Below, piece by piece: positions 7,192 through 14,472 of a stretch of 38,043 nt of DNA. Source of the DNA: Ruminococcus sp. YE282 (GTDB taxonomy: Bacteria; Bacillota; Clostridia; Oscillospirales; Acutalibacteraceae); the NCBI GenBank assembly GCA_900101355.1, contig FMUV01000022.1:1-38043 (forward strand), read 5' to 3'. Position 1 is the stretch's first letter, and each line of letters opens with the position of its first letter. The notes below the pieces were generated by a model. That model saw only the letters and a list, made by a program, of their open reading frames with translations, did not search any database and was not told the origin of the DNA. The position numbers and the translations under genes were made by a program.

Positions 7192-8388
7192 TTACTTATA
7201 AAATGTCAGATACTTTTGAATACTTGTTACGTCATCAATTGAAACGTATCCGTCTTTATCAAAGTCACACCAAGAAACTTGTTCCTCGGTTAGTAATATT
7301 ATTCCGGTGATATATTTCTGAATAATTGAAGCGTCTTCAACATCTATTTTGCCGTCAGCATTTACGTCGCCGATTCCAAGTCCTTTTGGCTGAGTTCCTG
7401 CCGGTTCAGTAGCCGGAGAAGCAGTAGCCGATTGTGTCGGTACTTTGTTTGGTTGTGGTCTGGTTGCGATGGTTGCGGCAGTTGGTTCCGCTGTTGTCGG
7501 TTCAACAGTTGTCTGTGGCTCAGTTGTGGGCTGAATGGTTGTTGGTTGTGCCGTTGTAGGTGGCACGGTAGTTGGCTGTACTGTCGTTGGTTGAACAGTT
7601 GTTTCAGGTTCTGTGTATTCAGAAACAAAATCGCAAAAGTCGAGAGCTACCCATCCGTTTTTGCCGTTGTATGTTGTGTATCCCCATGTGTAGCCGCAGT
7701 TTTTCTGAATTTTTGTTACATTAAGTTTTACGCCGTCGGGAATTGAGGTCACATAGCTAAAGCTTGTCCCTGCACCGCTGCGCATATTAAGGTAATCGTC
7801 AACATTTACTCTATAAATGCCTGTTTTTGCATCTGTTGGTTCAGGCGTTGGGTCGTCAATATCAGTTATATATATGTAACCTTGGAAGTTCCACCAGCTG
7901 TTTCCTCCGGCATTCGGGTCATTTATATTGGCAGTGGATAAGTAAAAATCGTAGCTGTTCCACGCTGAATTTGAAAATGTGATAATTCCGTTTTCAATTT
8001 TTTCAACAACGGCAACGTGTCCGCCGCCATTATAAGACCAACAAGCAATAGCGCCTAACTTTGGTGTCTGACCATAGTCATAATAACCATAGCTTTTGTT
8101 GTATCCATACCATTGTTCTGCGTTGTACCAACATAGGTTAGGCTCGTAACCGAGAATCTCATAAGCTCTTCCAAAAGCGTATGCCGTACAGTTTGGCATA
8201 CCGTATCCGTACTTGTAATAAACATTTAAATCGCTGTAATAATATTTATTGTTATAATCGGGTGCAGTAAGTCTTGGTGTGTATGAAGAAGCGGCGTTTG
8301 CAAAAATCGACATTGAAAATACGCAAGTGAATAGGATTGCAACCGTAAGAATTACGGCGGGAATCTTTTTAAATTTTAGAAATTTCAA
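7192..8388 (-). CDS. Secreted CHAP amidase/peptidase with SH3 domain and C-terminal dockerin
   Basis: The 398-residue protein starts with TTG at 8388, preceded by AAGGGTGA. A signal peptide covers residues 1-33 (cleavage near ANAASS). A CHAP domain spans about 45-175, with the probable catalytic Cys67 in MPNCTAYAFG and His124 in GGGHVAVVEK. An SH3b domain follows at about 190-255 (YLNMRSGAGTSFSYVTSIP). A Thr/Pro/Gln linker then leads to a dockerin at about 337-396, with two calcium loops (GDVNADGKIDVEDASII and CDFDKDGYVSIDDVTSIQ). CHAP enzymes cut peptidoglycan peptides or amides; the SH3 domain binds the cell wall. The dockerin implies attachment to a cohesin scaffold. It may remodel the wall or attack competitors. 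Confidence 0.9.
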   Translation of the reverse strand: MKFLKFKKIPAVILTVAILFTCVFSMSIFANAASSYTPRLTAPDYNNKYYYSDLNVYYKYGYGMPNCTAYAFGRAYEILGYEPNLCWYNAEQWYGYNKSYGYYDYGQTPKLGAIACWSYNGGGHVAVVEKIENGIITFSNSAWNSYDFYLSTANINDPNAGGNSWWNFQGYIYITDIDDPTPEPTDAKTGIYRVNVDDYLNMRSGAGTSFSYVTSIPDGVKLNVTKIQKNCGYTWGYTTYNGKNGWVALDFCDFVSEYTEPETTVQPTTVQPTTVPPTTAQPTTIQPTTEPQTTVEPTTAEPTAATIATRPQPNKVPTQSATASPATEPAGTQPKGLGIGDVNADGKIDVEDASIIQKYITGIILLTEEQVSWCDFDKDGYVSIDDVTSIQKYLTFYK

Positions 8389-8437
8389 ATAATCACCCTT
8401 TTAAAATAGTGTGTGTCTCTAACACAATCTACCTTTT

Positions 8438-8466
8438 ATTCTAACATATTTCTGCATATAAATCAA
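8438..8466 (-). promoter_or_regulatory. Promoter of the dockerin CHAP gene
   Basis: On the minus strand, TTGATT (8466-8461) and TAGAAT (8443-8438) are 17 bp apart, with TG one base before the -10 (extended -10). Confidence 0.65.
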
Positions 8467-8601
8467 AGTGCATTGCGCTGATTATAGTCGCCGTGAAGTA
8501 TTCATTTTACTGCAAATGCAACAAATTATTTCAAATTGTTGCAAATCGTCGATGTTTTTACGAGAGTTAAGCGCAAAATCCGCTATGACTTCTAAAACAA
8601 T

Positions 8602-8630
8602 TTGTATTGAAGATTTATCTGTGATAAAAT
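8602..8630 (+). promoter_or_regulatory. Likely promoter of the tam-like gene
   Basis: TTGTAT at 8602-8607 and TAAAAT at 8625-8630 are separated by 17 bp, with an extended TGA before the -10. The stretch 8467-8601 upstream holds no gene that I can support. Confidence 0.55.
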
Positions 8631-8667
8631 TAACATCAGACAGAATCTATCAGTTAAGGGTGATATT

Positions 8668-9435
8668 ATGTTTAGTTGGAATTCAGAGCAATATTTAAAA
8701 TTTAAAAAACAAAGAACACGTCCGTCAATTGACCTTGCCGCATCAATCAGCATTGAAAATCCGAGGAACATAATTGATATCGGCTGCGGACCGGGAAACA
8801 GCACAGAGGTATTGCAAAAAAGATTTCCGAATGCCAATATAGTTGGCATTGACAGCTCACAGGATATGATTGCAAAGGCAAAGTCACAACACAGCGAAAT
8901 AGAATTTACTTGCTGTGATGTCAATGAACTTTTCGGCAAGGGCAACAAGTATGATGTCGTGTTTTCAAATGCGTGCATACAATGGATTCACGACCATAAA
9001 ACATTGCTGAAAAATCTAATGACTTTGCTTAAAGATGACGGTGTGCTTGCCGTCCAGGTTCCGTATAACTTTAATCAGCCGATTCATCGCATAATTTCTT
9101 TGATTTCTTCAAGCGAAAAGTGGAAAAATTGTTTTGACAATCCGAGAAAGCAGTTCCTGCTCAATGAAAGCGAGTATTATGATTTGTTAGCCGAGATTTC
9201 ATCTGATTTTGAGATGTGGCTTACAACTTATTATCATAGAATGAAGTCGCACAATGATATTATTGAATGGTATCGCGGTACCGGGCTGAGACCGTATCTT
9301 GAACAGCTGCAAGGTGATAAGAAGATTGAATTTGAATCAGAGGTTGCAGAACAAGTTCGTCTGGCATATCCTAAACAGAAAAACGGAGACATAATCTTTA
9401 GATTTCCTCGTCTGTTTTTTACCGCAACAAAGTGA
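8668..9435 (+). CDS. tam: Trans-aconitate 2-methyltransferase-like SAM enzyme
   Basis: The 255-residue protein matches the Tam family along its length: MFSWNSEQYLKFKKQRTRP at the start, the SAM motif I NIIDIGCGPGNSTEVL, motif II VGIDSSQDMIAKA, NACIQWIHDHKTLL, VLAVQVPYNFNQP, the TTYYHRM stretch, TGLRPYLEQL and a closing FRFPRLFFTAT. Tam methylates trans-aconitate, an inhibitor of aconitase formed spontaneously from cis-aconitate. Substrate assignment rests on family resemblance. AAGGGTGA (8655-8662) gives the ribosome site. The gene stands alone, convergent with the sigF operon. Confidence 0.85.
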   Translation: MFSWNSEQYLKFKKQRTRPSIDLAASISIENPRNIIDIGCGPGNSTEVLQKRFPNANIVGIDSSQDMIAKAKSQHSEIEFTCCDVNELFGKGNKYDVVFSNACIQWIHDHKTLLKNLMTLLKDDGVLAVQVPYNFNQPIHRIISLISSSEKWKNCFDNPRKQFLLNESEYYDLLAEISSDFEMWLTTYYHRMKSHNDIIEWYRGTGLRPYLEQLQGDKKIEFESEVAEQVRLAYPKQKNGDIIFRFPRLFFTATK

Positions 9436-9469
9436 TTACAAAATTATCTGAGCGTAAAGATATTTTTGT

Positions 9470-9568
9470 GTCGAGAGTTATAATTTCCCACTTAAGTTTT
9501 ACTCAGTTCATTTGTTTTTTTCGCAGACAAAGCATCGCTTTAATAAAAAAGAAGTTTAAATTATAAAC
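9470..9568 (+). repeat. Degenerate member of the palindromic intergenic element family (element 5)
   Basis: GAGAGTTATAATTTCCC (from 9473), then TTTTTCGCAGACAAAGCATCGC and a closing GTTTAAAT resemble the second half of the elements at 16206-16358 and 19973-20103; 14 bases (TTTTT-GCAGACAAAGCA with one insertion) are shared with the latter. The first hairpin of the family is missing. It lies between the convergent tam and sigF genes. Confidence 0.35.
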
Positions 9569-9578
9569 AATAAGAGTG

Positions 9579-10241
9579 CTATCCCGACATTTCTTCACGG
9601 ATAATAGCCAAAATTTTCTTTTCTCGTCTGCTTATTTGAACTTGAGTCATATTAAGAATCTTAGCGGTCTGAGATTGGGTTTGGTGCCTGAAATACCGAA
9701 GCGTAATGATTTTTCTGTCATTTTCTTCAAGTGAAGCAACCGCTTGTCTTAGGCTGAGTTTTTCAGAAATTTCATATTGTATATCGTCAATCGGTACGTC
9801 AATTTGGGGATTTCCCTCTTCGTCGTATTCCGCAGTCAGTGATACGGGCGAGCGTATACTGTTTATGGCGTCGATTATTTTTTCCTGGGAAACTTCCAGC
9901 CTTTCTGCAAGCTGAGAAACCGTCAGTTCTTTTCCGCTTTGTACTTTGCTTTCGTTGTTAAGACGGCAAATTTTTTGTGCGAGTTCTTTGAGCGAACGAC
10001 TTACTTTTACAGCTCCGCCGTCACGGAAAAGTCTTTTAATTTCGCCCATTATAACAGGAAAAGCGTATGTGGAGAACTGAAAGTTAAGGCTCTCGTCAAA
10101 ATTATTGATGGCCTTGCTAAGTCCGAGACAGCCTGCGGCATACAGTTCTTCATATTCTATCCCTTTGCCTGCAAAGCGTTTACAGCAGGAGTGAACAAGA
10201 CCGAGATGACTTTCTGCTATTTTGTTTTTGTCAGCTTTCAT
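9579..10241 (-). CDS. sigF: Sporulation sigma factor SigF (SpoIIAC)
   Basis: The 220-residue protein has sigma-70 region 2 at about residues 9-75 (LVHSCCKRFAGKGIEYEEL, then FQFSTYAFPVIMGEIKRLFRD), region 3 at about 80-140 and region 4 at about 165-215 (ENDRKIITLRYFRHQTQSQ, then QVQISRREKKILAI). Region 1.1 is absent, as in sporulation sigma factors. It is assigned as SigF rather than SigG because it is the last gene of spoIIAA-spoIIAB-sigF, overlapping spoIIAB by 11 bp. SigF drives the first forespore-specific transcription. The operon implies an endospore former. Confidence 0.95.
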   Translation of the reverse strand: MKADKNKIAESHLGLVHSCCKRFAGKGIEYEELYAAGCLGLSKAINNFDESLNFQFSTYAFPVIMGEIKRLFRDGGAVKVSRSLKELAQKICRLNNESKVQSGKELTVSQLAERLEVSQEKIIDAINSIRSPVSLTAEYDEEGNPQIDVPIDDIQYEISEKLSLRQAVASLEENDRKIITLRYFRHQTQSQTAKILNMTQVQISRREKKILAIIREEMSG

Positions 10242-10668
10242 TGCTTCCGATTATTTTTTCAAGCACTACGGTAGTGCCTTTTTCGGGTTCTGATTTTACC
10301 CTTACTTTGTCACAAAAACTTTGCATAACCGCAAAACCGAGACCTGCCCGTTCTTCTTCGGGTGCAGTGGTAAATAGAGGTTCCATTGCTTTTTTGACGT
10401 CTGCAATTCCGCAGCCTTTGTCACGTATTCTTATTACAACGTGGTTTCCGTTTTTTATTTTGCCCTTTATGTAAATAATGCCGTCTTGCCGCCTGTAACC
10501 GTGAACAATGCAGTTTGTGACGGCTTCCGAGACAGCGGTTTTAAGGTCGCTTAGCTCGTTTATGGTAGGGTCAAGGCTCATCAAAAAACCTGACACAACA
10601 CAGCGTGCAAAGGCTTCGTTACAGCTTTTGGACGGAAAACTAAGGCTCATTTCGTTGTTTACTATCAT
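10231..10668 (-). CDS. spoIIAB: Anti-sigma-F factor SpoIIAB (serine kinase)
   Basis: The 145-residue GHKL-type protein has the ATP-binding N-box (SEAVTNCIVHGY), the G1 motif (RDKGCGI) and the G2 motif (ERAGLGFAVMQSF) in the expected order. SpoIIAB holds SigF inactive and phosphorylates SpoIIAA on serine. It overlaps spoIIAA by 4 bases (ATGA) and sigF by 11 bases, which suggests translational coupling and fixed stoichiometry. Length matches the family. Confidence 0.96.
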   Translation of the reverse strand: MIVNNEMSLSFPSKSCNEAFARCVVSGFLMSLDPTINELSDLKTAVSEAVTNCIVHGYRRQDGIIYIKGKIKNGNHVVIRIRDKGCGIADVKKAMEPLFTTAPEEERAGLGFAVMQSFCDKVRVKSEPEKGTTVVLEKIIGSNES

Positions 10669-10967
10669 CTTAATACCCCCAATCCCTCAAGGCCCGAAAG
10701 CGCAAATATTCTGTAATTCGCGTCGGATACATTTGTAACTCTGAGATTTCCGCCAAGCAGTTTCATTTGGCGATACCGTCCCATCACAAGCCCCACACCC
10801 GAGGAATCCATAAAGGATACACCAGAAAAATCCAGACAAAGCTGTTTCGGCTTTAATGACTGAGCAGCTCCGTCAATTCTTGCACGGATTTTTGCGGCTG
10901 AATCGTGGTCAATTTCGCCGTCTATGTAGGCGGTAAGAACATTATTTTTAAATTCGGTTTTCAGCAT
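10665..10967 (-). CDS. spoIIAA: Anti-anti-sigma factor SpoIIAA
   Basis: The 100-residue STAS-domain protein has LCLDFSGVSFMDSSGVGL, which contains the serine phosphorylated by SpoIIAB in the MDSSG motif. The start at 10967 is chosen because AAAGGG lies about 9 bases upstream; an in-frame ATG at 10985 would put that ribosome site inside the gene. Unphosphorylated SpoIIAA binds SpoIIAB and frees SigF. It is the first gene of the operon. A terminator hairpin lies only 17 bases upstream, leaving the sporulation promoter unplaced. Confidence 0.95.
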   Translation of the reverse strand: MLKTEFKNNVLTAYIDGEIDHDSAAKIRARIDGAAQSLKPKQLCLDFSGVSFMDSSGVGLVMGRYRQMKLLGGNLRVTNVSDANYRIFALSGLEGLGVLR

Positions 10968-10983
10968 TTTAACATCCCTTTGC

Positions 10984-11022
10984 AAAAAAATAACTCCATA
11001 ACTATCATATATAGTATGGAGT
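10984..11022 (-). terminator. Intrinsic terminator after folC, directly before spoIIAA
   Basis: On the minus strand a 12-bp stem with one bulged base (11022-11011 with 11005-10993, ACTCCATACTAT/ATAGTTATGGAGT) is followed by TATTTTTTT. It ends 36 bases after the folC stop and 17 bases before the spoIIAA start. It could also act as a leader hairpin of the spoIIA transcript. Confidence 0.75.
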
Positions 11023-11057
11023 AAAAAATTTGTTTTATTCTGTTGTTTTTAAAAATT

Positions 11058-12353
11058 TTATTGATTTGAATTACAGCACTCTAATATATACGGTCGAATC
11101 TCTCCTGCTAAATAAAGTGAACCGCATACCAACACTGCGCTGCCATCTTTTTTTGCCTCGCTTAATGCTTTGTCAAAGGCGTCCTGCGGTTTGTCAAAAC
11201 ATTTGACAGCGTTGCATTTGCCCTCAAACTTTTCTGCAAGATTGTCGGAGGATAACGCCCTCGGATTATCTACCGAAACGGTATACACCTTGTCAAAAAT
11301 ACCGCTCAGCAGTTCAATCGAAGAGTCAATATCCTTATCAGCCAGCATACCCATAATGCAGGTGATCTTTTTGCCTGACAAAAATCTTTCGATTGCATTC
11401 TTTAAAGCTTCAATTCCGTTTGGATTGTGAGCACCGTCAAGAATAACCACGGGCTTGTCGCTAAGCTTTTCAAGACGCGCCGGGTTTTTTGCCTCTTTAA
11501 AGCCGTCTCTGATATTTTCGTCGGATATTTTCAGCAGACCTTTGTTGCGCAAAATATCAATTGCGGCAATCGCAGTTTTGGCATTCTCAATTTGGTGGTC
11601 CCCGGAAAGATGCAATTCAATATCTATACCATTCCAAACAAATTTGCTTCCGTCAAGATTTTCTTCGGTAATTTCTATACTGACGTTTTCGCTTTTGTAT
11701 AGCAGAACATCAAGAGAGTTTACTGTTCTGCTAATAACCTCCATAGCTCTTTCATCTTGCTTTGATGTTATCGCTATGGAATTTTCTTTTATAATGCCGC
11801 ATTTTTGTGCGGCAATTTTTTCTATTGTATCACCGAGAATTTTAGTATGGTCAAGCCCGATTGTTGTGATTACAGAGCATAGGGGAGGTTTGATTACGTT
11901 GGTGCAGTCAAGCAAACCGCCCATTCCGGTTTCAAGCACAACAACATCGCATTTTTCATTTGAGTGAATATAGAACTCAAGCGCATTGACATATTCAAAT
12001 TCTGTTATAACAACGCCCTCTTTGCTTAGCTGTTCAATAAGCGGAAACGTCTTTTCAACCGCTTCTGCAAGAACGGCTTTGCTTATCATTTGATTGTTTA
12101 TCTGAATACGTTCACGAAAATCTGTTATATACGGAGATATAAAAAGCCCCGTCTTGTATCCTGCCGCTGTCAGAACGTATGAGATAATCTCACAGGTCGA
12201 GCCTTTTCCGTTTGTTCCGGCAACGTGAATATATTTAAGCTTGTCCTGAGGGTTGCCCATTCTTTCAAGCAAAACTCTCATTCTGTCCAGTCCCGGACGA
12301 GAACCGAATGTTAAAAGCGAATGAATCTTTGATATTGCCTCTTCGTATGTCAT
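11058..12353 (-). CDS. folC: Folylpolyglutamate synthase / dihydrofolate synthase
   Basis: The 431-residue Mur-ligase-type enzyme has the FolC ATP-binding loop (YIHVAGTNGKGSTCEIISY), FGSRPGLDRM upstream of it, GMGGLLDCTNVI, and the C-terminal ILDGAHNPNGIEALKNAI. It adds glutamate to folates, and possibly to dihydropteroate, which needs a bifunctional enzyme; the sequence alone does not separate the two roles. The ATG at 12353 overlaps the rsmI stop by one base (TGATG), with GGGAG 8 bases upstream; a GTG one codon earlier is an alternative. It is the last gene of trmN6-rsmI-folC. Confidence 0.93.
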   Translation of the reverse strand: MTYEEAISKIHSLLTFGSRPGLDRMRVLLERMGNPQDKLKYIHVAGTNGKGSTCEIISYVLTAAGYKTGLFISPYITDFRERIQINNQMISKAVLAEAVEKTFPLIEQLSKEGVVITEFEYVNALEFYIHSNEKCDVVVLETGMGGLLDCTNVIKPPLCSVITTIGLDHTKILGDTIEKIAAQKCGIIKENSIAITSKQDERAMEVISRTVNSLDVLLYKSENVSIEITEENLDGSKFVWNGIDIELHLSGDHQIENAKTAIAAIDILRNKGLLKISDENIRDGFKEAKNPARLEKLSDKPVVILDGAHNPNGIEALKNAIERFLSGKKITCIMGMLADKDIDSSIELLSGIFDKVYTVSVDNPRALSSDNLAEKFEGKCNAVKCFDKPQDAFDKALSEAKKDGSAVLVCGSLYLAGEIRPYILECCNSNQ

Positions 12354-13177
12354 CACAAAAGCTCCCTGTAAATTTCTTTTTTCTTAAATCCTGTCATAGA
12401 GGCAGCCTGTTTTGCCGCCTCGGTGGATTTTTGACCGTCTGTAATAAGTTTTTTTGCAATTTGAACAGCTTCTTCAAGCGTATAGCTGTCGGCTGTCTCA
12501 TCGGTTTTTGCACCCTCAAGCACAAGAACGATTTCGCCTTTTATGCTTCCGTCAGCATAATTTTCCGCCGCAAATTTTGTAGTGGTGCGTATAGCTTCTT
12601 CGTGAATTTTGGTAAGCTCTCTTATAATCGATAATTTTCTGTCTCCGAATGTCGAGTAAAGGTCACGCAGGGTGGATGGCAGTTTGTGTGGAGCTTCGTA
12701 AAAAATCATTGTTCTGTGTTCATTTTTCAGACTTTGCAGGTGTTCACTGCGGCTTTTTTTGTTTACGCTCAAAAATCCCTCAAATGTGAATCTCCCCGTT
12801 TCAAGTCCCGATATGGCAAGTGCAGAAATCACTGCGCTTGGTCCCGGAATAACAACAGTCCTGATACCTCGTTCTTCGCAAAGTTTTATCAGGTCTTCTC
12901 CCGGATCGGATATACAGGGCATACCTGCGTCGGTTACAATAGCACAGTTTTCACCTTGTTCAATCCTTTGACATATGATTTCTCCGCGCTCACGTTTGTT
13001 ATGCTCAAAATAGCTTACCATAGGCTTTTTTATGCCAAAATGGTTCAACAGTTTAAGAGTTACTCTTGTGTCCTCGGCGGCGATAAAGTCAACGCCTTCA
13101 AGCGTTTCAACCGCACGAGGCGAAAGGTCTGAAAGATTTCCTATCGGTGTTCCGGTAACATATAAAATTCCGCTCAT
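12353..13177 (-). CDS. rsmI: 16S rRNA (cytidine-1402-2'-O)-methyltransferase RsmI
   Basis: The 274-residue protein begins LYVTGTPIGNLSDLSPRAVE, the RsmI/YraL signature, followed by AAEDTRVTLKLLNHFGI, VTDAGMPCISDPGEDL, VIPGPSAVISALAISGL and FYEAPHKLPSTL. It methylates the ribose of C1402 in 16S rRNA with SAM. The length is normal. It follows trmN6 by 1 base and overlaps folC. The order trmN6-rsmI is conserved in Firmicutes. Confidence 0.96.
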   Translation of the reverse strand: MSGILYVTGTPIGNLSDLSPRAVETLEGVDFIAAEDTRVTLKLLNHFGIKKPMVSYFEHNKRERGEIICQRIEQGENCAIVTDAGMPCISDPGEDLIKLCEERGIRTVVIPGPSAVISALAISGLETGRFTFEGFLSVNKKSRSEHLQSLKNEHRTMIFYEAPHKLPSTLRDLYSTFGDRKLSIIRELTKIHEEAIRTTTKFAAENYADGSIKGEIVLVLEGAKTDETADSYTLEEAVQIAKKLITDGQKSTEAAKQAASMTGFKKKEIYRELL

Positions 13178-13178
13178 T

Positions 13179-13916
13179 TTATGTCCTTTCGGTTTTGTAA
13201 TTGCCGTAAATATTTATCATTTCTTCTGAAAATCCGCCGTTTTCATTCTCAATAAACAGGGTGGGCATAACGTCCAAAAATCCTCTGTTTCCGCCTTTTC
13301 TTCCATCAAGCAGAAACAGCTTCGGAGGTTTTGAAATTCTTTGCTGAACAAGCCTGAGCCGCTTTGGCTCTATGTCAAATTTTCGCATACTTTCGGTTAC
13401 GTCGGCAAGTCTTTCCGGTCGCTGACAAATGCAGAATTTGCCGCCGAACTGCAAAAGTTTTGAAGCGGCAAAACAGATGTCGTCAAGGGTACATTCGGTT
13501 TCATGCCTGGCAATTTGCATCGAGTTTTTCGGATTGGTAATGCCGCTGCCTCCGAGCTTGTACGGCGGGTTGCAGGCAACAAGGTCGTAGTATCCGAATT
13601 TCAGCTTGCCTTTTATACCCTTTAGGTCGGCATTGACAATTGTTATTTTATCGTCAAGATGATTATGCTCAACGCTTTTTTGCGCAAGCGTACAGGCATT
13701 TTCCTGAATCTCAACTGCCGCAATCTCAAGATTCCTTCTTCCTTTGCACCATAAAATAGGAATAGTGCCGCAGCCCGTGCCGAGTTCAACGCATTTTTTA
13801 TTTTCTTTCGGCTTTGAAAAATCGGCAAGCAGAATAGTATCGGTTGAAAAGTGATAGCTTTGAGATACAAATATTTCAAATCCGCCGCCGAGTGGTTCAA
13901 GGTGAATGTTATTCAT
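13179..13916 (-). CDS. trmN6: tRNA1(Val) adenine-37 N6-methyltransferase-like protein (TrmN6/YabB)
   Basis: The 245-residue protein has the SAM-binding motif CVELGTGCGTIPIL and the N6-adenine methyltransferase motif NPPY (ACNPPYKLGG). The start at 13916 is preferred since AAAGGACT lies just upstream; the open frame extends to 13979 without a ribosome site. The family methylates A37 of tRNA-Val in E. coli, and Firmicutes YabB is its relative. The gene heads the operon with rsmI and folC, and its place after holB-ricT matches B. subtilis order. Confidence 0.9.
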   Translation of the reverse strand: MNNIHLEPLGGGFEIFVSQSYHFSTDTILLADFSKPKENKKCVELGTGCGTIPILWCKGRRNLEIAAVEIQENACTLAQKSVEHNHLDDKITIVNADLKGIKGKLKFGYYDLVACNPPYKLGGSGITNPKNSMQIARHETECTLDDICFAASKLLQFGGKFCICQRPERLADVTESMRKFDIEPKRLRLVQQRISKPPKLFLLDGRKGGNRGFLDVMPTLFIENENGGFSEEMINIYGNYKTERT

Positions 13917-13939
13917 ATATAGTCCTTTAATTATTAATT

Positions 13940-14087
13940 TATCTAACCTGAGTGCAAATCTTCCGTGCCTTTGAAGCAAATTTATTCAGAAATTCGGTGG
14001 AGATTATAATCTCTTACTGAGACACTCTGAGTTTGGAGCACACTTTGCACTGCTTGCCATCGGTTGCAAGCACTGATTTAAATTATA
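13940..14087 (+). repeat. Member of the palindromic intergenic element family, reversed (element 3)
   Basis: Read on the + strand this holds GGTGGAGATTATAATCTC (13998-14013 region), a hairpin GCTTGCCATCGGTTGCAAGC and a closing CTGATTTAAAT (to 14083). These correspond to GGAGTTATAATCTCC and TCTGATTTAAAT of the element at 16206-16358. It is inverted relative to the operon it precedes, and its end supplies the -10 of the trmN6 promoter. Confidence 0.45.
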
Positions 14088-14110
14088 CTACTTTACTGCG
14101 TTTGCGGCAA
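14082..14110 (-). promoter_or_regulatory. Promoter of trmN6-rsmI-folC
   Basis: On the minus strand, TTGCCG (14110-14105) and TATAAT (14087-14082) are 17 bp apart. The resulting leader is about 165 nt and runs through the inverted palindromic element. Confidence 0.65.
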
Positions 14111-14131
14111 GGGGAGAATCCCGAAAAAGGC

Positions 14132-14163
14132 AAAAGAAAACGGCAAGGAGACTTTCCTTGCCG
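14132..14163 (-). terminator. Intrinsic terminator of the ferredoxin gene
   Basis: A 9-bp stem CGGCAAGGA/TCCTTGCCG (14141-14149 with 14155-14163) is followed on the minus strand by TTTTCTTTT. It lies 17 bases after the ferredoxin stop codon. Confidence 0.88.
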
Positions 14164-14179
14164 TCAAATCTTTAAGTTA

Positions 14180-14350
14180 TTAGCCCTCCTGAGGAGCGCC
14201 TACCGGACAGACCTCAGCACAAGAGCCGCAGTCTGCACAAACGTCAGCATCAATAACATACTTGCCGTCGCCTTCAGAAATTGCAGAACACGGACAAGCA
14301 TCAGCACAAGCGCCGCACTGGATGCATTCATCACTAATTACATATGCCAT
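14180..14350 (-). CDS. Small 2[4Fe-4S] clostridial-type ferredoxin
   Basis: The 56-residue protein MAYVISDECIQCGACADACP... carries two cluster motifs, CIQCGACADACP and CADCGSCAEVCP, in the standard clostridial ferredoxin layout. A perfect ribosome site AAGGAGGTG lies 8 bases before the ATG. It has its own promoter and terminator, so it is a single-gene unit placed between ricT and trmN6. It is a cytoplasmic low-potential electron carrier. It could serve the ferredoxin-dependent oxidoreductase at 32199-35074, but any anaerobic enzyme is possible. Confidence 0.96.
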   Translation of the reverse strand: MAYVISDECIQCGACADACPCSAISEGDGKYVIDADVCADCGSCAEVCPVGAPQEG

Positions 14351-14383
14351 TGGGAGAACACCTCCTTATTAGATTTCACCTAT

Positions 14384-14411
14384 ATTGTAACACATATTTC
14401 AAAAAAAGCAA
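14384..14411 (-). promoter_or_regulatory. Likely promoter of the ferredoxin gene
   Basis: On the minus strand, TTGCTT (14411-14406) and TACAAT (14389-14384) are 16 bp apart, with an extended -10 TG (TGTTACAAT). Confidence 0.55.
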
Positions 14412-14472
14412 TGGTTTTGTCGATATTCATAAGAATTCAACAAAAAACATACATATGTGTTGTAAAAAGTGC

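Noticed and set aside
7432..7746. 104-codon Cys/Trp-rich + strand ORF
   Set aside because: It is antisense to the Thr/Pro/Gln repeat linker of the dockerin CHAP gene; low-complexity DNA gives long open frames by chance.
8468..8698. 76-codon ORF between the CHAP gene and tam
   Set aside because: It has no ribosome site, runs across the tam promoter and start, and its composition is not protein-like.
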